64,000 bases of DNA from Hoeflea sp. YIM 152468 (GCF_029210485.1 NZ_JARGET010000003.1:1-64000), one strand, 5' to 3'; shown: positions 1-8,981, numbered from the stretch's first letter. The notes: generated by a model from the letters alone, not told the origin. Program-made: numbers and translations.

Positions 1-239
1 GCGCATGCGGTCTATGGTTTTGCCCGTCCTCGCGGTTGCACCGCTGCGGGCGAGCCGGCGGGCTGGCATCTCTTCGGAGCGGAGCTCAAGCAACAGGTCG
101 GGCCTCAGGTCAACTCCACAAAGGTGCTGCGCATGCGGTCTATGGTTTTGCCCGTCCTCGCGGTTGCACCGCTGCGGGCGAGCGGGCGGGCGGGAATTTC
201 CTCGGAGCGGAGCTCAAGCAACAGGTCGGGCATCAGGTC
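1..239. repeat. Two tandem 128-bp units containing glyS 5'-end sequence
   Basis: Positions 1-128 and 129-239 are two copies of one unit with a period of 128 bp. The first 55 bases of both copies are identical. About 20 bases then diverge, and a further 29 bases are identical again. Read on the minus strand, each copy encodes a glyS-like start (PDLLLELRSEE.PAR) followed by a shared tail (RSGATARTGKTIDRMR). More copies may lie left of the window edge. It is not a CRISPR: the repeat is too long and there are no unique spacers. Confidence 0.85.
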
Positions 240-257
240 GGAGATCAGGTCGGGCAT
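105..257 (-). pseudogene. Aborted glyS-like open frame (50 residues)
   Basis: From an ATG at 257 the minus strand reads MPDLISDL and then MPDLLLELRSEEIPAR. The second part is the conserved N-terminus of the glycyl-tRNA synthetase beta subunit as known from rhizobial proteins. After about 24 residues the frame leaves the GlyS sequence, runs through a tail repeated in the neighbouring copy, and stops at 107-105. The opening MPDL/SDL is itself a small in-frame duplication. No ribosome binding site precedes the ATG. The intact glyS is expected further left on the same strand, because glyQ lies upstream at 5534-6487. I infer a decayed duplication of the glyS start rather than a working gene. Confidence 0.55.
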
Positions 258-344
258 GGGGTCTCGCGCGGTCAATGGTGTGCTGAGCGCGGCTTAGCAA
301 GGGCCGCGCGAAAAGTCACCTTCCATCGCCGCAAAAACAGCCAC

Positions 345-367
345 TGACGGGCATCACCGGCCCGTCA
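345..367 (-). terminator. Hairpin after the VOC gene
   Basis: An 8-bp perfect stem (TGACGGGC/GCCCGTCA, 7-nt loop) lies 10 bases past the stop of the minus-strand VOC gene. On that strand a short T-rich stretch follows some bases later. It is a plausible but imperfect intrinsic terminator. Confidence 0.4.
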
Positions 368-377
368 CCTGGCAATC

Positions 378-767
378 TCAGCCATCAAGGGTCTGACCAA
401 AGGCAATATCGTGGCCGTCAAGATCCTGAATGCCGAACTCGAGAACGCCATAGGGCTTTTCGCCGAGGTGGTAATCAATGTCGGCTCCGGATGCCACCAG
501 CTCGTCGTAGATCGCTTTTGCGTCATCGACCCAGAAATAGGCATCCCAGAGGAAGTCCTTGATTTTCCAGTTGGGTACGATGGCGTGACCAGCCGGCTTC
601 TGGCTCAGCATCAACGCCACACCATCGCGGCGCAGGATGGCAAAATCGACCGGATCGCCCCATAAATGGGCCGAAAACCCGACCTTTTCAGTCCAGTAGG
701 ACACACTTGCAAGAATATCCGAGACCAGCAGCACCGGTGCCTGTCCGATCAGTTTGGCCTTGTCCAT
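378..767 (-). CDS. VOC (glyoxalase/bleomycin-resistance) family protein
   Basis: This protein of about 129 residues has a vicinal-oxygen-chelate fold. The N-terminal half (APVLLVSDILASVSYW) is typical of the first beta-alpha-beta unit, and the C-terminal DLDGHDIAFGQ is the usual end of the second unit with its metal/substrate glutamate replaced. Members include glyoxalases, dioxygenases and drug-binding proteins, so the substrate cannot be named. I chose the ATG at 767 because homologues begin close to the first strand. The open frame extends 13 codons further upstream without a good ribosome binding site. It stands alone between the DUF2207 gene and the glyS-like repeats. Confidence 0.8.
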   Translation of the reverse strand: MDKAKLIGQAPVLLVSDILASVSYWTEKVGFSAHLWGDPVDFAILRRDGVALMLSQKPAGHAIVPNWKIKDFLWDAYFWVDDAKAIYDELVASGADIDYHLGEKPYGVLEFGIQDLDGHDIAFGQTLDG

Positions 768-1022
768 CAGCTTGCAACCGTCGTGCGCAAGCCGTCGCAA
801 AACCACTGCTTGCCGGGCCGCCCGCGGGCGCTCTGGTCACAGCGTTTTCCGGTCAGAGCGCCGGTGCGATAGGGGGCAATTGCGGCCCTATGATCCTTGT
901 TCATCGCGGGTCCTCAGTGGCTGGAGCACAGGCAACCACGATACAGGCCGGACCGACAACCGCAAGTGCGCAGGCCGGCAGCATCGTGGGAGTGTTTGAT
1001 ACAGCCTGGCCGGCGGTGCTGC

Positions 1023-2951
1023 CTACCAGCCGCCACCGCCACCGCCGCCACCGCCGCCGCCGGACGATCCGCCGCCCGACGATCCCGAAGAGCTCTTGGG
1101 TTGCGGCATCGAGGCTGCCATCGCCGCCGAAACTGCAGCGACCGAAGACGCCGCCGCCGCTCCGATGTTGCCGGGCGACCAGGAATTGCCTTGATACCAG
1201 TGCGGCTGGTAGTCCCGCTCACGATCGGGGGCGATCCGCGCCAGCTGCGCCGCCCAGGCTTCCGACCAGGGCTTTTCCACCCCAAGACCCGCGGCATAGG
1301 GCAGAAAGCGTTCAAACAGCTTTTCCGTCATTTCAGGCGCATCGCGCAGATTGAGACGATTGGTTTCGGCGGTCTCGAGATAGAGCTTGAATCCCTTGAT
1401 GTCGGCGAGCACCTTGGCGCCTTTTTCCGTCGGCGCGCCCAGAAGGAACAGCATCAGGATCATGATCGCGATCCCGCTTATCAGCAGGGCACCCGCAATC
1501 TGGTAGACCGGCACGTCTCCAGGAACCAGAACGACGAGAACGCCGACCAGAAACACAACGCCGCCAAGCAGGGCCAGCCCTGCGCTGCCGATGCGGTTGA
1601 TCCAGCCTCCGCCCGGCTTGTTCCAGAGCGAGCGGCCGGCAATCCACAGGCCGCCGCCAAACAGCGAGGTCATCAGGATCGGGATCAGATAAAGCAGGCC
1701 GTCGTCCGGCGGATCCTGAAGGATCAGGCCGATGATGAAGGTGGCAATGCCGAGCACCACGCCGGGGATGTACCAGCCGATGTTGGCCCGGTAGAACCTG
1801 CCTTCATATTCGGAGGTAATGGCCTTGCGCAGACCAGCCACCGCAGATTGCAATGCAGGCCCATTGTGCTTGTCGAGAACCATCTCCGCACGTGACGTCA
1901 ACAGTCTGGAGAACAGGGCATTTTCTCCGCCAGGCAGCGGTTGGCGGGCTTTCTTGTCAGCCGCCTCCCCGCGCCGCAATGTGACGGTTCCACCCGGTGT
2001 CTCGTCAATCCGCAGAAATCCCTTCACCCCCAGCGACAGCAGGGCTGCGATGAAGGGAAGACCGACGCCCTTCTTGCCGGTCCGGAAGCGGTTGAAATGG
2101 GCATAGGACAGGGCTGCGGGCGACAGGTTTTCAGGCGGATAGAACAGCGGAATGACCGGTGGCGATGGCGGATCACGGCCAACCCTGTTCCAGGCATAAA
2201 GATAGTAGACCGGGACACCGAGCCAGCCGAGGATCAGCAGAAAGATGCCTGCATTGCTGGTCCACATTCCGGCGCCACCGGCATCCGGAGTGACCGCGCC
2301 CTTGGTGAAACCGACTGCGATGGTCATGCCCTGTTGCGGACCGAGCGGCCTTGTCAGATCGAAGCGGACTTCCGAGCGGCCTTCGCCGGAAGCCGCATAG
2401 TCTTCGCCCTGGTCGCCAAATCCGCCCGTGTAGGCGGCGAGCTGCTCGGCGCGGGCGCCCTCGGGCAAGGTTACCGTGGCGTCGGCGGCGAGGATCGGAA
2501 AACTCCAGAAATTGCCGGTGACGTTCCAGTAAAGTTCGTCGTAGCCATCAAAGAAGCGCAACTGCCCGGTGGTCACATAGCGGATCGTGTAGGTGTGTTG
2601 CCCCCGCGAAATCAAGGTCTCGGCGTCGCCGATCCTGATCCGGACAAAACGGCCCAGCCATTCGGTGACATAGGTCGCCGGCTGGCCATTGTGCAGAACC
2701 TCGATCAAATCGAAGCCGTTTTCCGCCCAGAGACCCCAGTCATCCAGTGCCCGCATGGGAATGTCGCGAAAGATACCGCGGCGGATCTCATTGCCCTCGG
2801 CATTGACGGTGATGGTCTCGGTGACGTCGAGCGAGGCATCCGTGCGGACCTCGATCTCCGCGGCAAAGGAGCGTATTTCCTCGCGCGCAGTCGCCGCCTG
2901 CGGGGCTGACGCTGCCAGACAGATCAGAATCGCGAAAAGCCAATGCCTCAT
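1023..2951 (-). CDS. DUF2207 domain membrane protein
   Basis: This 642-residue protein has an N-terminal signal peptide (about residues 1-22, ending APQAATA). A beta-rich extracytoplasmic DUF2207 region spans about residues 23-230 (SFAAEIEVRTDASLDVTETI at its start). A membrane segment lies near 248-270, with more hydrophobic segments in the 395-490 range. The extreme C-terminus is a Ser/Gly tract of about a dozen glycines ending in Trp, a usual ending of this family. The biochemical function is unknown. It lies 41 bp downstream of lemA on the same strand, and LemA/DUF2207 pairs are common, so they probably act together at the cell envelope. Confidence 0.9.
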   Translation of the reverse strand: MRHWLFAILICLAASAPQAATAREEIRSFAAEIEVRTDASLDVTETITVNAEGNEIRRGIFRDIPMRALDDWGLWAENGFDLIEVLHNGQPATYVTEWLGRFVRIRIGDAETLISRGQHTYTIRYVTTGQLRFFDGYDELYWNVTGNFWSFPILAADATVTLPEGARAEQLAAYTGGFGDQGEDYAASGEGRSEVRFDLTRPLGPQQGMTIAVGFTKGAVTPDAGGAGMWTSNAGIFLLILGWLGVPVYYLYAWNRVGRDPPSPPVIPLFYPPENLSPAALSYAHFNRFRTGKKGVGLPFIAALLSLGVKGFLRIDETPGGTVTLRRGEAADKKARQPLPGGENALFSRLLTSRAEMVLDKHNGPALQSAVAGLRKAITSEYEGRFYRANIGWYIPGVVLGIATFIIGLILQDPPDDGLLYLIPILMTSLFGGGLWIAGRSLWNKPGGGWINRIGSAGLALLGGVVFLVGVLVVLVPGDVPVYQIAGALLISGIAIMILMLFLLGAPTEKGAKVLADIKGFKLYLETAETNRLNLRDAPEMTEKLFERFLPYAAGLGVEKPWSEAWAAQLARIAPDRERDYQPHWYQGNSWSPGNIGAAAASSVAAVSAAMAASMPQPKSSSGSSGGGSSGGGGGGGGGGGW

Positions 2952-2992
2952 TGTTCGTCCATCCGATTGGTTTCTTGCCCGACTCGACCGGC

Positions 2993-3553
2993 CTACTGGA
3001 AGGAAACCTTGGGAACCGCGCGATCGGCCTCGTCCTCGATCTCGAAATACTCGGCCTTGACGAAGCCGAACTGCCTGGCGATGAGCGTCGAGGGGAAGGT
3101 TTCCACCGAGACATTGAGATTGCGAACGGCGCCATTGTAATAGCGGCGCGACATCGAGATCTCGTTTTCGGTTTCCTCCAGAGCCTGCTGGAATTCCCTG
3201 AAGTTCTCGTTCGCCTTGAGATCAGGATAGCTTTCGGCGACAGCCATCAGCCGTCCCAGCGCGCCGCTCAGAGCGCCCTCGATCGATGCCCGCTGTTCCG
3301 GCGAACCGGAGCTGCCGGCCACGGCCTGGCTGCGCAACCGGGTGACTTCTTCGAGCAGCTCCTTTTCGTGAGACATGTAGCCCTTGACGGCTTCGAGAAG
3401 ATTGGGAATGAGGTCAGCGCGGCGCTTGAGCTGCACATCGATGCCGCTCCAGCCTTCGCCCGCCATCTGACGGTTCTTGACCAGCGTGTTGTAGAGTGAA
3501 ATCGCGTAAAGCACGATGCCGACCAGCACCGCCAAAAAAATCCAAGTCCCCAT
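2993..3553 (-). CDS. lemA: LemA family protein
   Basis: The protein has 186 residues: an N-terminal membrane anchor (about residues 2-20) and a long four-helix LemA domain. The family signature NRQMAGEGWSGIDVQLKRR and the following ADLIPNLLEAVKGYM are clear. The ATG at 3553 is preceded by GGGAG at good spacing. A longer frame reaching 3649 exists but adds an atypical leader. LemA proteins are membrane-bound with the bulk exposed, and their role is unknown. The gene heads a probable two-gene operon with the DUF2207 gene. Confidence 0.93.
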   Translation of the reverse strand: MGTWIFLAVLVGIVLYAISLYNTLVKNRQMAGEGWSGIDVQLKRRADLIPNLLEAVKGYMSHEKELLEEVTRLRSQAVAGSSGSPEQRASIEGALSGALGRLMAVAESYPDLKANENFREFQQALEETENEISMSRRYYNGAVRNLNVSVETFPSTLIARQFGFVKAEYFEIEDEADRAVPKVSFQ

Positions 3554-3857
3554 GCGTCTGCTCCCGGCTTCAATAAATATTTCTTGTGTGCAGATCCGTC
3601 CCGGCTGCGCCACGACATTACGCATAGCGGCTGCAAAAAGCCACGGCAAAACATCGCTTCCAACGGTCTGAATCGGTCAGATATGCCAGCCGGCTGGTTC
3701 CCACCGGCAGGCGGCGAGGTCGACAGCACAGCGAGATCTGTCCTTGTCTATCAATCAATGGTTTACCATTCTCAGCCCATACTCAAAACAATTGCTAGAA
3801 TACATTTGCGGCCCCTGAACGCGCGGCGGCATTGATCAAATCAGGAACCATCCGCTC
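3554..3857. other. Divergent intergenic region, lemA / GGDEF gene
   Basis: These 304 bases separate two divergently transcribed genes and must hold both promoters. The part near 3730-3815 is distinctly AT-richer than its surroundings. I could not fix convincing -35/-10 pairs, and I see no small gene here. Confidence 0.5.
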
Positions 3858-5345
3858 ATGACCCATCTCGATACGACCATTTTCGATCTCGCGCCTGTCG
3901 CCATGTGGATCGAGGATTTCAGTGTGGTCAAACAGATATTCGACCAGTGGCGCGCCGAAGGGGTTAAGGACATCAGGGCCCATCTCGCCGCCGACCTGAC
4001 GCGGGTTGCCGCATGCGCCAAAGAGATCAAGGTGGTTGATGTCAACGCCAAGACGCTGGAGATGTTTGAAGCCGACAGCCTCGATCATCTGGTCGACAAT
4101 CTTTCCATTGTCTTCAACAACGAGATGTTCGAGAACCACATCAACGAACTGGCCGAACTGTGGGATGGAAAGTCTGAATTTTACAGCAACGCTGTCAATT
4201 ACTCCCTCTCCGGCCGGCGCATGGACATCCAGCTCAAGGGCACGGTTCTGCCTGGTTGCGAGCAGACGCTTGAACGCATCCTGCTGACCACGGAAGATGT
4301 GACCCAACGCGAAGACGCCCGGCGCAAGGAAATCAAGAGCCGGCGATATGCCGAAGGGCTGTTCGACAATTCACCCGTCTCTCTGTGGGTGGAGGATTTC
4401 AGCAAAATCAAAGTCCTGCTTGAGGACGTCCGCTTCCGCGGGATCGAAGATTTCCGCGTCTTCATGGATGTGCATCCCGAATTTGTACTCCAGTGCATGA
4501 GTGAAATCCGCATCATCGACGTCAACCAGGCGACGCTTGATTTGTTTGGGGCTCAGGATCTGCAGACGCTTCTGCATCACCAGGGCGACATCTTCCGTGG
4601 TGAAATGGAAAAGCCGTTCAGAGAGCAATTGATGGACCTGTGGGAGGGCAAGCTCTTCCACCATCGCGAGGTGGTCAACTATGCGCTGGATGGAAGCGTG
4701 CGCCACATCCTGCTGCATTTTTCGGTGCTGCCTGGTCATGAAGAAGACTGGGCGCTTGTCCAGGTGGCGCTGACCGACATCACCGCGCGCAAGAAGGCGG
4801 AGGCCTATCTCGAATATCTCGGCAAGCATGATGTGCTGACCAAGCTGCACAACCGCGCTTTCTATACCGACGAACTCAACCGGCTGGAACGCAAGCCGCT
4901 GCGGCCGGTCTCCGCCATCGCGATGGATCTGAACGGCCTCAAGGAAGCCAACGACCAGCTGGGCCACGACGCCGGAGACATGCTGCTGCGGCGGTTCGGC
5001 GAAGTGCTCAACGGCGTCACCACACAGCCCAATCACGCATGCCGCATCGGCGGCGACGAATTCACCATTCTGATGCCCGGCGCCGACAAGAAGGCCGCCG
5101 AAACCATGGTCGAGATGATCCACGAATTGCTGCATATCAACAACCAGTTTTATTCCAACGCGCCTTTGAGCGCGTCCATCGGCATTGCGACCAGCATGGA
5201 CGGCGAAACCATGGAAGAGATGATCAAACGCGCCGATCAGCACATGTACGAGGACAAGCGGTCCCATCATGCGGCGCGCAAATCCAGTTCGCAGCGCCAA
5301 GACGCTCGCGCAACCGGCAGCGCACAGCGAATTGTCACCGTTTGA
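3858..5345 (+). CDS. Diguanylate cyclase with two tandem PAS-like sensor domains
   Basis: The protein has 495 residues. Residues of about 10-150 and 165-310 are two copies of one PAS-like domain: PVAMWIEDFS... matches PVSLWVEDFS..., KEIKVVDVNAKTLEMF matches SEIRIIDVNQATLDLF, and both end in (T/V)D(V/I)T. A GGDEF domain follows (about 322-470) with the active-site motif RIGGDEF near residue 397. The inhibitory I-site RxxD is replaced by TQPN, so product inhibition through that site is unlikely. There is no signal peptide or membrane segment, so it should be cytoplasmic and make cyclic di-GMP. The ATG at 3858 has AGGA upstream. It lies opposite to its neighbours, between lemA and glyQ. Confidence 0.9.
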   Translation: MTHLDTTIFDLAPVAMWIEDFSVVKQIFDQWRAEGVKDIRAHLAADLTRVAACAKEIKVVDVNAKTLEMFEADSLDHLVDNLSIVFNNEMFENHINELAELWDGKSEFYSNAVNYSLSGRRMDIQLKGTVLPGCEQTLERILLTTEDVTQREDARRKEIKSRRYAEGLFDNSPVSLWVEDFSKIKVLLEDVRFRGIEDFRVFMDVHPEFVLQCMSEIRIIDVNQATLDLFGAQDLQTLLHHQGDIFRGEMEKPFREQLMDLWEGKLFHHREVVNYALDGSVRHILLHFSVLPGHEEDWALVQVALTDITARKKAEAYLEYLGKHDVLTKLHNRAFYTDELNRLERKPLRPVSAIAMDLNGLKEANDQLGHDAGDMLLRRFGEVLNGVTTQPNHACRIGGDEFTILMPGADKKAAETMVEMIHELLHINNQFYSNAPLSASIGIATSMDGETMEEMIKRADQHMYEDKRSHHAARKSSSQRQDARATGSAQRIVTV

Positions 5346-5533
5346 TGCGGGTCCGAGGGCAGCATGCCGCTTTGTCCGCGCAGACGGGTCTTCGGCGGGC
5401 CTTGGATCCGTGCGGAAGGTGACCCACAGATCAACCCGGCCGGAGCATGCTGCATTCAAAGACAGGATCGGGGTTTTGTCTCAGGTCAGCCGGCGGCTGC
5501 CAAGATGACGCCTGCTGCTGCCTGCGAGACTTG

Positions 5534-6487
5534 TTAGCCGGCGGCCTGCAGGGCATGTGCCCCGCCGGCATCGGTCATCAGAAAGGCTTCGCCACATTGG
5601 CGCGACAGGTTGCGCACCCGCAGAATGTAGCCTTGCCTTTCGGTGACCGAGATCACGCCACGGGCATCGAGAAGATTGAAGACATGGCTTGCCTTGATGC
5701 ACTGGTCATAGGCAGGCAGCACACATCTGTGCAGCGAACCGGGCTCAGCCGGCGCGCCGGCCTTGAGAATGGCTTCGCATTCCTGCTCCGCGTCCTCGAA
5801 ATGCTTGAGCAGAATGGCAGTGTCGGCGATCTCGAAATTGTAGCGTGAATATTCCTGCTCGGCCTGCAGGAAAACATCACCATAGGTGACCTTTTCAGCG
5901 CCTTCGCGGCCGTTGAAATTGAGGTCGTAAACATTGTCGACGCCCTGGACATACATCGCAAGCCGCTCGAGACCGTAGGTCAGCTCGCCCGCCACCGGGG
6001 CGCACTCAAAGCCGCAAACCTGCTGGAAATAGGTGAACTGGCTGACTTCCATGCCGTCGCACCAGCATTCCCAGCCCAGGCCCCAGGCACCCAGCGTCGG
6101 GCTCTCCCAGTCATCCTCGACAAAGCGGATATCATGCAGCAACGGGTCGATGCCGATGGCAGCGAGCGATCCGAGATAGAGTTCCTGCAGGTTGGACGGA
6201 TTGGGCTTCAGGATCACCTGATACTGATAGTAGTGCTGGAGCCGGTTGGGGTTTTCGCCGTAGCGGCCGTCGGTGGGGCGGCGCGACGGCTGGACATAGG
6301 CCGCGTTCCACGGCTTGGGGCCGAGCGCGCGCAAGGTGGTTGCCGGGTGGAAGGTTCCGGCGCCGACCTCCATGTCGTAGGGCTGCAGCACGACGCAGCC
6401 ATAATCGGCCCAGTAGCGGTGCAGGGCAAGAATAAGGCCCTGAAACGAACGGCTGGGCTGCATATGGTCTGGAAGGGCTTCGGTCAT
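5534..6487 (-). CDS. glyQ: Glycine--tRNA ligase alpha subunit
   Basis: At 317 residues this matches GlyQ over its whole length: [56 protein letters not shown] and [20 protein letters not shown]. With GlyS it forms the alpha2beta2 glycyl-tRNA synthetase that charges tRNA-Gly in the cytosol; the alpha chain carries the adenylation site. The start at 6487 gives a usual N-terminus, while upstream codons give a Pro/Ala-rich leader not seen in the family. glyS is not next to it. The only glyS sequence in the window is the repeated 5' end at 1-257, about 5 kb downstream, and the intact gene is expected beyond the left edge. Confidence 0.97.
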   Translation of the reverse strand: MTEALPDHMQPSRSFQGLILALHRYWADYGCVVLQPYDMEVGAGTFHPATTLRALGPKPWNAAYVQPSRRPTDGRYGENPNRLQHYYQYQVILKPNPSNLQELYLGSLAAIGIDPLLHDIRFVEDDWESPTLGAWGLGWECWCDGMEVSQFTYFQQVCGFECAPVAGELTYGLERLAMYVQGVDNVYDLNFNGREGAEKVTYGDVFLQAEQEYSRYNFEIADTAILLKHFEDAEQECEAILKAGAPAEPGSLHRCVLPAYDQCIKASHVFNLLDARGVISVTERQGYILRVRNLSRQCGEAFLMTDAGGAHALQAAG

Positions 6488-6628
6488 GGCTCTGGGTCCG
6501 GATGGCGCATCAAGGGCTGGCAGCCGCCCTGAAAGCGGCCTGGAATCTGCGGCGACAGGTGCCACGGCTCATCTTCATGGTCAAGAGCGGGATCAGCTTG
6601 CCGAATCTGGAAGCGATGCGGTAGACGT

Positions 6629-6820
6629 CTATTCGTCGGGTTTTCTCAGCCGGTACTCGCCGGTTTCAGGATCTTCGATCAGGGTGCCTTGCGCGCCGGT
6701 CCGGGTTTCCTTTTCAGCGTCGCGGACGCGAGCGTTGACGCGTTCGGCCTCAGAGATGAAACGCTTGTACCCGAGCCAGGCAATCGCCCCCACGGCAATG
6801 AGCAGAAGAAGTTGCGGCAT
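6629..6820 (-). CDS. Small membrane-anchored hypothetical protein
   Basis: This 63-residue protein begins MPQLLLLIAVGAIAWLGYKR, a single membrane segment. A charged region follows (SEAERVNARVRDAEKE) and the end is LIEDPETGEYRLRKPDE. The ATG at 6820 is preceded by AGGAAAGGA, so translation is likely even though the protein is short. It lies upstream of glyQ on the same strand and after the S49 protease gene, so it may belong to their operon. I do not know its function. The C-terminal 'DPxTGEYR' pattern resembles other small rhizobial proteins of unknown role. Confidence 0.75.
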   Translation of the reverse strand: MPQLLLLIAVGAIAWLGYKRFISEAERVNARVRDAEKETRTGAQGTLIEDPETGEYRLRKPDE

Positions 6821-6944
6821 CGTGTCGGTCCTTTCCTCAGCCCGGGTCCGGGCGCTCACTCAACGGGCATGCGGGGAAGCCCGCGGCTTGCCTGAATCGG
6901 CACGTCGACGATCCGCCCCCTGCCCGCGCCCTTTTGCTGCCGGG

Positions 6945-7802
6945 TCAGAGACCGTACCGCGCCCAAAGCGACCGATCATCCAGCGCATTCAATCCTGCTT
7001 CGCCGATGCCTGCAAGCGCGCCCATGGCCAGGCCGGTGCTCACACCCGGCGCGCGGCGGCCGAACAGGCCGCGCTGGGCGGCAATCAACCGTGTCCTGAC
7101 CTTGTCGCCATAGCGTTCACGCAGGGTCGAACGGAGATCTCCCAGACCATCGACCAGGCCCATATCCGCGCCACGGATGCCGGTCCAGAACCGTCCGGTG
7201 AACATGTCGGGATCGTCCTTGAGGCGGGCGCCGCGGCTGTCCTTGACCAGGTCAATGAAGACCTTGTGAATGTCGAGCTGCAATTCCTTCAGGCGGGCAA
7301 CGTCTTCTGCATTTTCCGGCTGGAACGGATCCAGCACCGACTTGTTTTCGCCTGCGGTGTAGATCCGCCGCTCGACACCAAGCTTGTCAATCAGGCCGGT
7401 AAAGCCGAACCCGGCCGAAACCACGCCAATCGACCCGACCACGGACGACGGATCAGCAAAAATCTCGTCTCCGGCGCAGGCTATCATGTAGCCACCCGAC
7501 GCCGCGACATCCTCGACAAACATCAGAACCTTCTTGTTTTTCTCAGCCGCGAGATCCCGGATACGCTTGTAGATCAGCCGCGACTGGACCGGAGAGCCGC
7601 CGGGTGAGTTGATCATGATCGCCACCGCAGGGGCTTTCTTGTCGGCAAAAGCCCGGGACAGCAGTGGCGCCACCGTGGCAATATTGAGGTTCTGGCGAAA
7701 CTGGTTGCCGCCGGCCATGATGGTCCCGTGCAGTCGCACCACTGGAATGGTGATGGCATCCTTGCGGAATCGGGCGGGATAGAAAGAACTCAAAGAGACC
7801 AT
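6945..7802 (-). CDS. S49 family serine peptidase (SppA-like)
   Basis: The protein has about 285 residues, the short single-domain form of the SppA/SohB family. It shows IPVVRLHGTIMAGG at the N-terminus, INSPGGSP, then VEDVAASGGYMIACAGDEI with the nucleophilic serine, VGSIGV, and a lysine in AGENKSVLDPF that fits the catalytic base. These enzymes cut membrane-embedded signal-peptide remnants or other small substrates. No signal peptide is obvious, so it may associate with the inner face of the membrane. I chose the ATG at 7802 because AGGA is correctly spaced for it; the ATG at 7811 abuts that site. Confidence 0.9.
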   Translation of the reverse strand: MVSLSSFYPARFRKDAITIPVVRLHGTIMAGGNQFRQNLNIATVAPLLSRAFADKKAPAVAIMINSPGGSPVQSRLIYKRIRDLAAEKNKKVLMFVEDVAASGGYMIACAGDEIFADPSSVVGSIGVVSAGFGFTGLIDKLGVERRIYTAGENKSVLDPFQPENAEDVARLKELQLDIHKVFIDLVKDSRGARLKDDPDMFTGRFWTGIRGADMGLVDGLGDLRSTLRERYGDKVRTRLIAAQRGLFGRRAPGVSTGLAMGALAGIGEAGLNALDDRSLWARYGL

Positions 7803-7909
7803 TACGGGCATTCCTGTTGCAAGCGGCGCAGAGGTACCGGGACAGGTCCCGGCGCTGATCCATGTATGTCTTTTCTGGCCCAGTGCAATGGCAGTGCAGC
7901 AGGGCGGCT

Positions 7910-8752
7910 TTATTTTGACGAGCGGTTTTCCGGCCGCCGCGGCCAGCAGCCAAGACCATTGTTGAGGTCATTCATCCGGGGTGAAACCCCCTGTCCAGCG
8001 CCCTCATGCATGACAAGGCTGTCGCGCAGACGCAGGCGCGCCCGGCTGCCCTTGATGGCGGTAACGAGAATGCGGATGGCGTCGTCACCCCGGCGCGGGC
8101 ACAAGGGCGTGATTTCGACGCCGCCAAACCGCTTGCCCAGCGCCTCCAGAACATCCCTCATTGATTGAGGCCGGGCGATGACCGAGACCTGGCCACCGGG
8201 CTTGAGGATGGCGGCGGCCGTGCGAAGCCAACGCTCGAACAGATCATCTGTCTGCATGGCATGGGCTTCGGCCTTGAGCTGATCGGGTGTTGTGCGGTCG
8301 CGTGCAGCGTTGAACGGCGGGTTCATGATGACATAGTCAAAGGCGCAGTCCGGCAGTCCGGCATCCCGGCGTCTGGTTCCGTGAAGCGAAACGTCGGCCT
8401 CGACAATTCGGGCCCGGCCAGCCAGATGCGCGTTGCTGTCCAGGGCCAACGAGCGGCGTGCATACTCGGCCATGACGGCAGACCGCTCGACCAGAACCAC
8501 CGACAGGCCGGGCAGCCGCGTGGCCGCCGCCAGTCCCGCAGCCCCCGCCCCCGCCCCCAGATCAGCGAGCACGCCGGTGGCGGCTTCAGGAACGGTTGCC
8601 GCCAGCACCATCGCGTCCATGCCGGCACGATGGCCTGCCTCCGACGGCTGCACCAGGAAGAATCTGCCATTGTGGAAGGCATCGACCGTATGGTCCGGCC
8701 CGGAATGCCCGCAGGGCGCAGCCGGGGCTTTGTGATCCGGGTCAGGCGTCAC
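7910..8752 (-). CDS. SAM-dependent methyltransferase, TrmN6-like
   Basis: In this 280-residue protein SAM motif I is ADLGAGAGAAGL, followed by the acidic end of strand 2 (VVLVERS). The catalytic motif is DYVIMNPPFN, typical of N6-adenine methyltransferases. The family (COG4123) includes TrmN6, which methylates A37 of tRNA-Val; the rhizobial members are not individually proven. The first 10 bp of the gene overlap the end of the DUF2007 gene, so the two are translationally coupled. The C-terminal end (CWPRRPENRSSK) is probably disordered. Confidence 0.85.
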   Translation of the reverse strand: MTPDPDHKAPAAPCGHSGPDHTVDAFHNGRFFLVQPSEAGHRAGMDAMVLAATVPEAATGVLADLGAGAGAAGLAAATRLPGLSVVLVERSAVMAEYARRSLALDSNAHLAGRARIVEADVSLHGTRRRDAGLPDCAFDYVIMNPPFNAARDRTTPDQLKAEAHAMQTDDLFERWLRTAAAILKPGGQVSVIARPQSMRDVLEALGKRFGGVEITPLCPRRGDDAIRILVTAIKGSRARLRLRDSLVMHEGAGQGVSPRMNDLNNGLGCWPRRPENRSSK

Positions 8753-8981
8753 GGGCGATCCAGGGCCTCAACTCTTGCTCGAGCCCGGCGTCACTGACAA
8801 TGCGCCGGGCCTGGCTTGCCCTGTCCGGATCAACAAGGATTCGCCTTGGAATGACGCCGACCGACCCCTCGAGGATGCTCATGCCGCTATCGGCGACGAG
8901 GCAGCCAATGCCGGCGTCACGCATCAGGCTTTCGACAAAAGAAATCAGGACCGGGTCATTGGTATGGATGAGATCGTGCAT
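8742..8981 (-). CDS. DUF2007 domain protein
   Basis: This 79-residue protein has the DUF2007 pattern: ELIHTNDPVLI-like N-terminus (MHDLIHTNDPVLISFVESLM), a mid part with GIGCLVAD, and RRILVDPDRASQARRIV. The family is thought to be ligand-binding or regulatory, without a defined reaction. It overlaps the methyltransferase gene by 11 bp and is divergent from the prenyl synthase gene, 132 bp away. Confidence 0.85.
   Translation of the reverse strand: MHDLIHTNDPVLISFVESLMRDAGIGCLVADSGMSILEGSVGVIPRRILVDPDRASQARRIVSDAGLEQELRPWIARDA

Noticed and set aside
1-257. CRISPR array
   Set aside because: The repeated unit is 128 bp with no short palindromic repeats or unique spacers, and no cas genes are near.
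793-812. Fourth copy of the hairpin repeat
   Set aside because: Only GTCGCAAAACC is shared; arms and flanks are absent.
897-1895. Long open frame opposite the DUF2207 gene
   Set aside because: It is a high-G+C shadow of a clear family member; composition is Arg/Pro/Ala-rich and no family is recognised.
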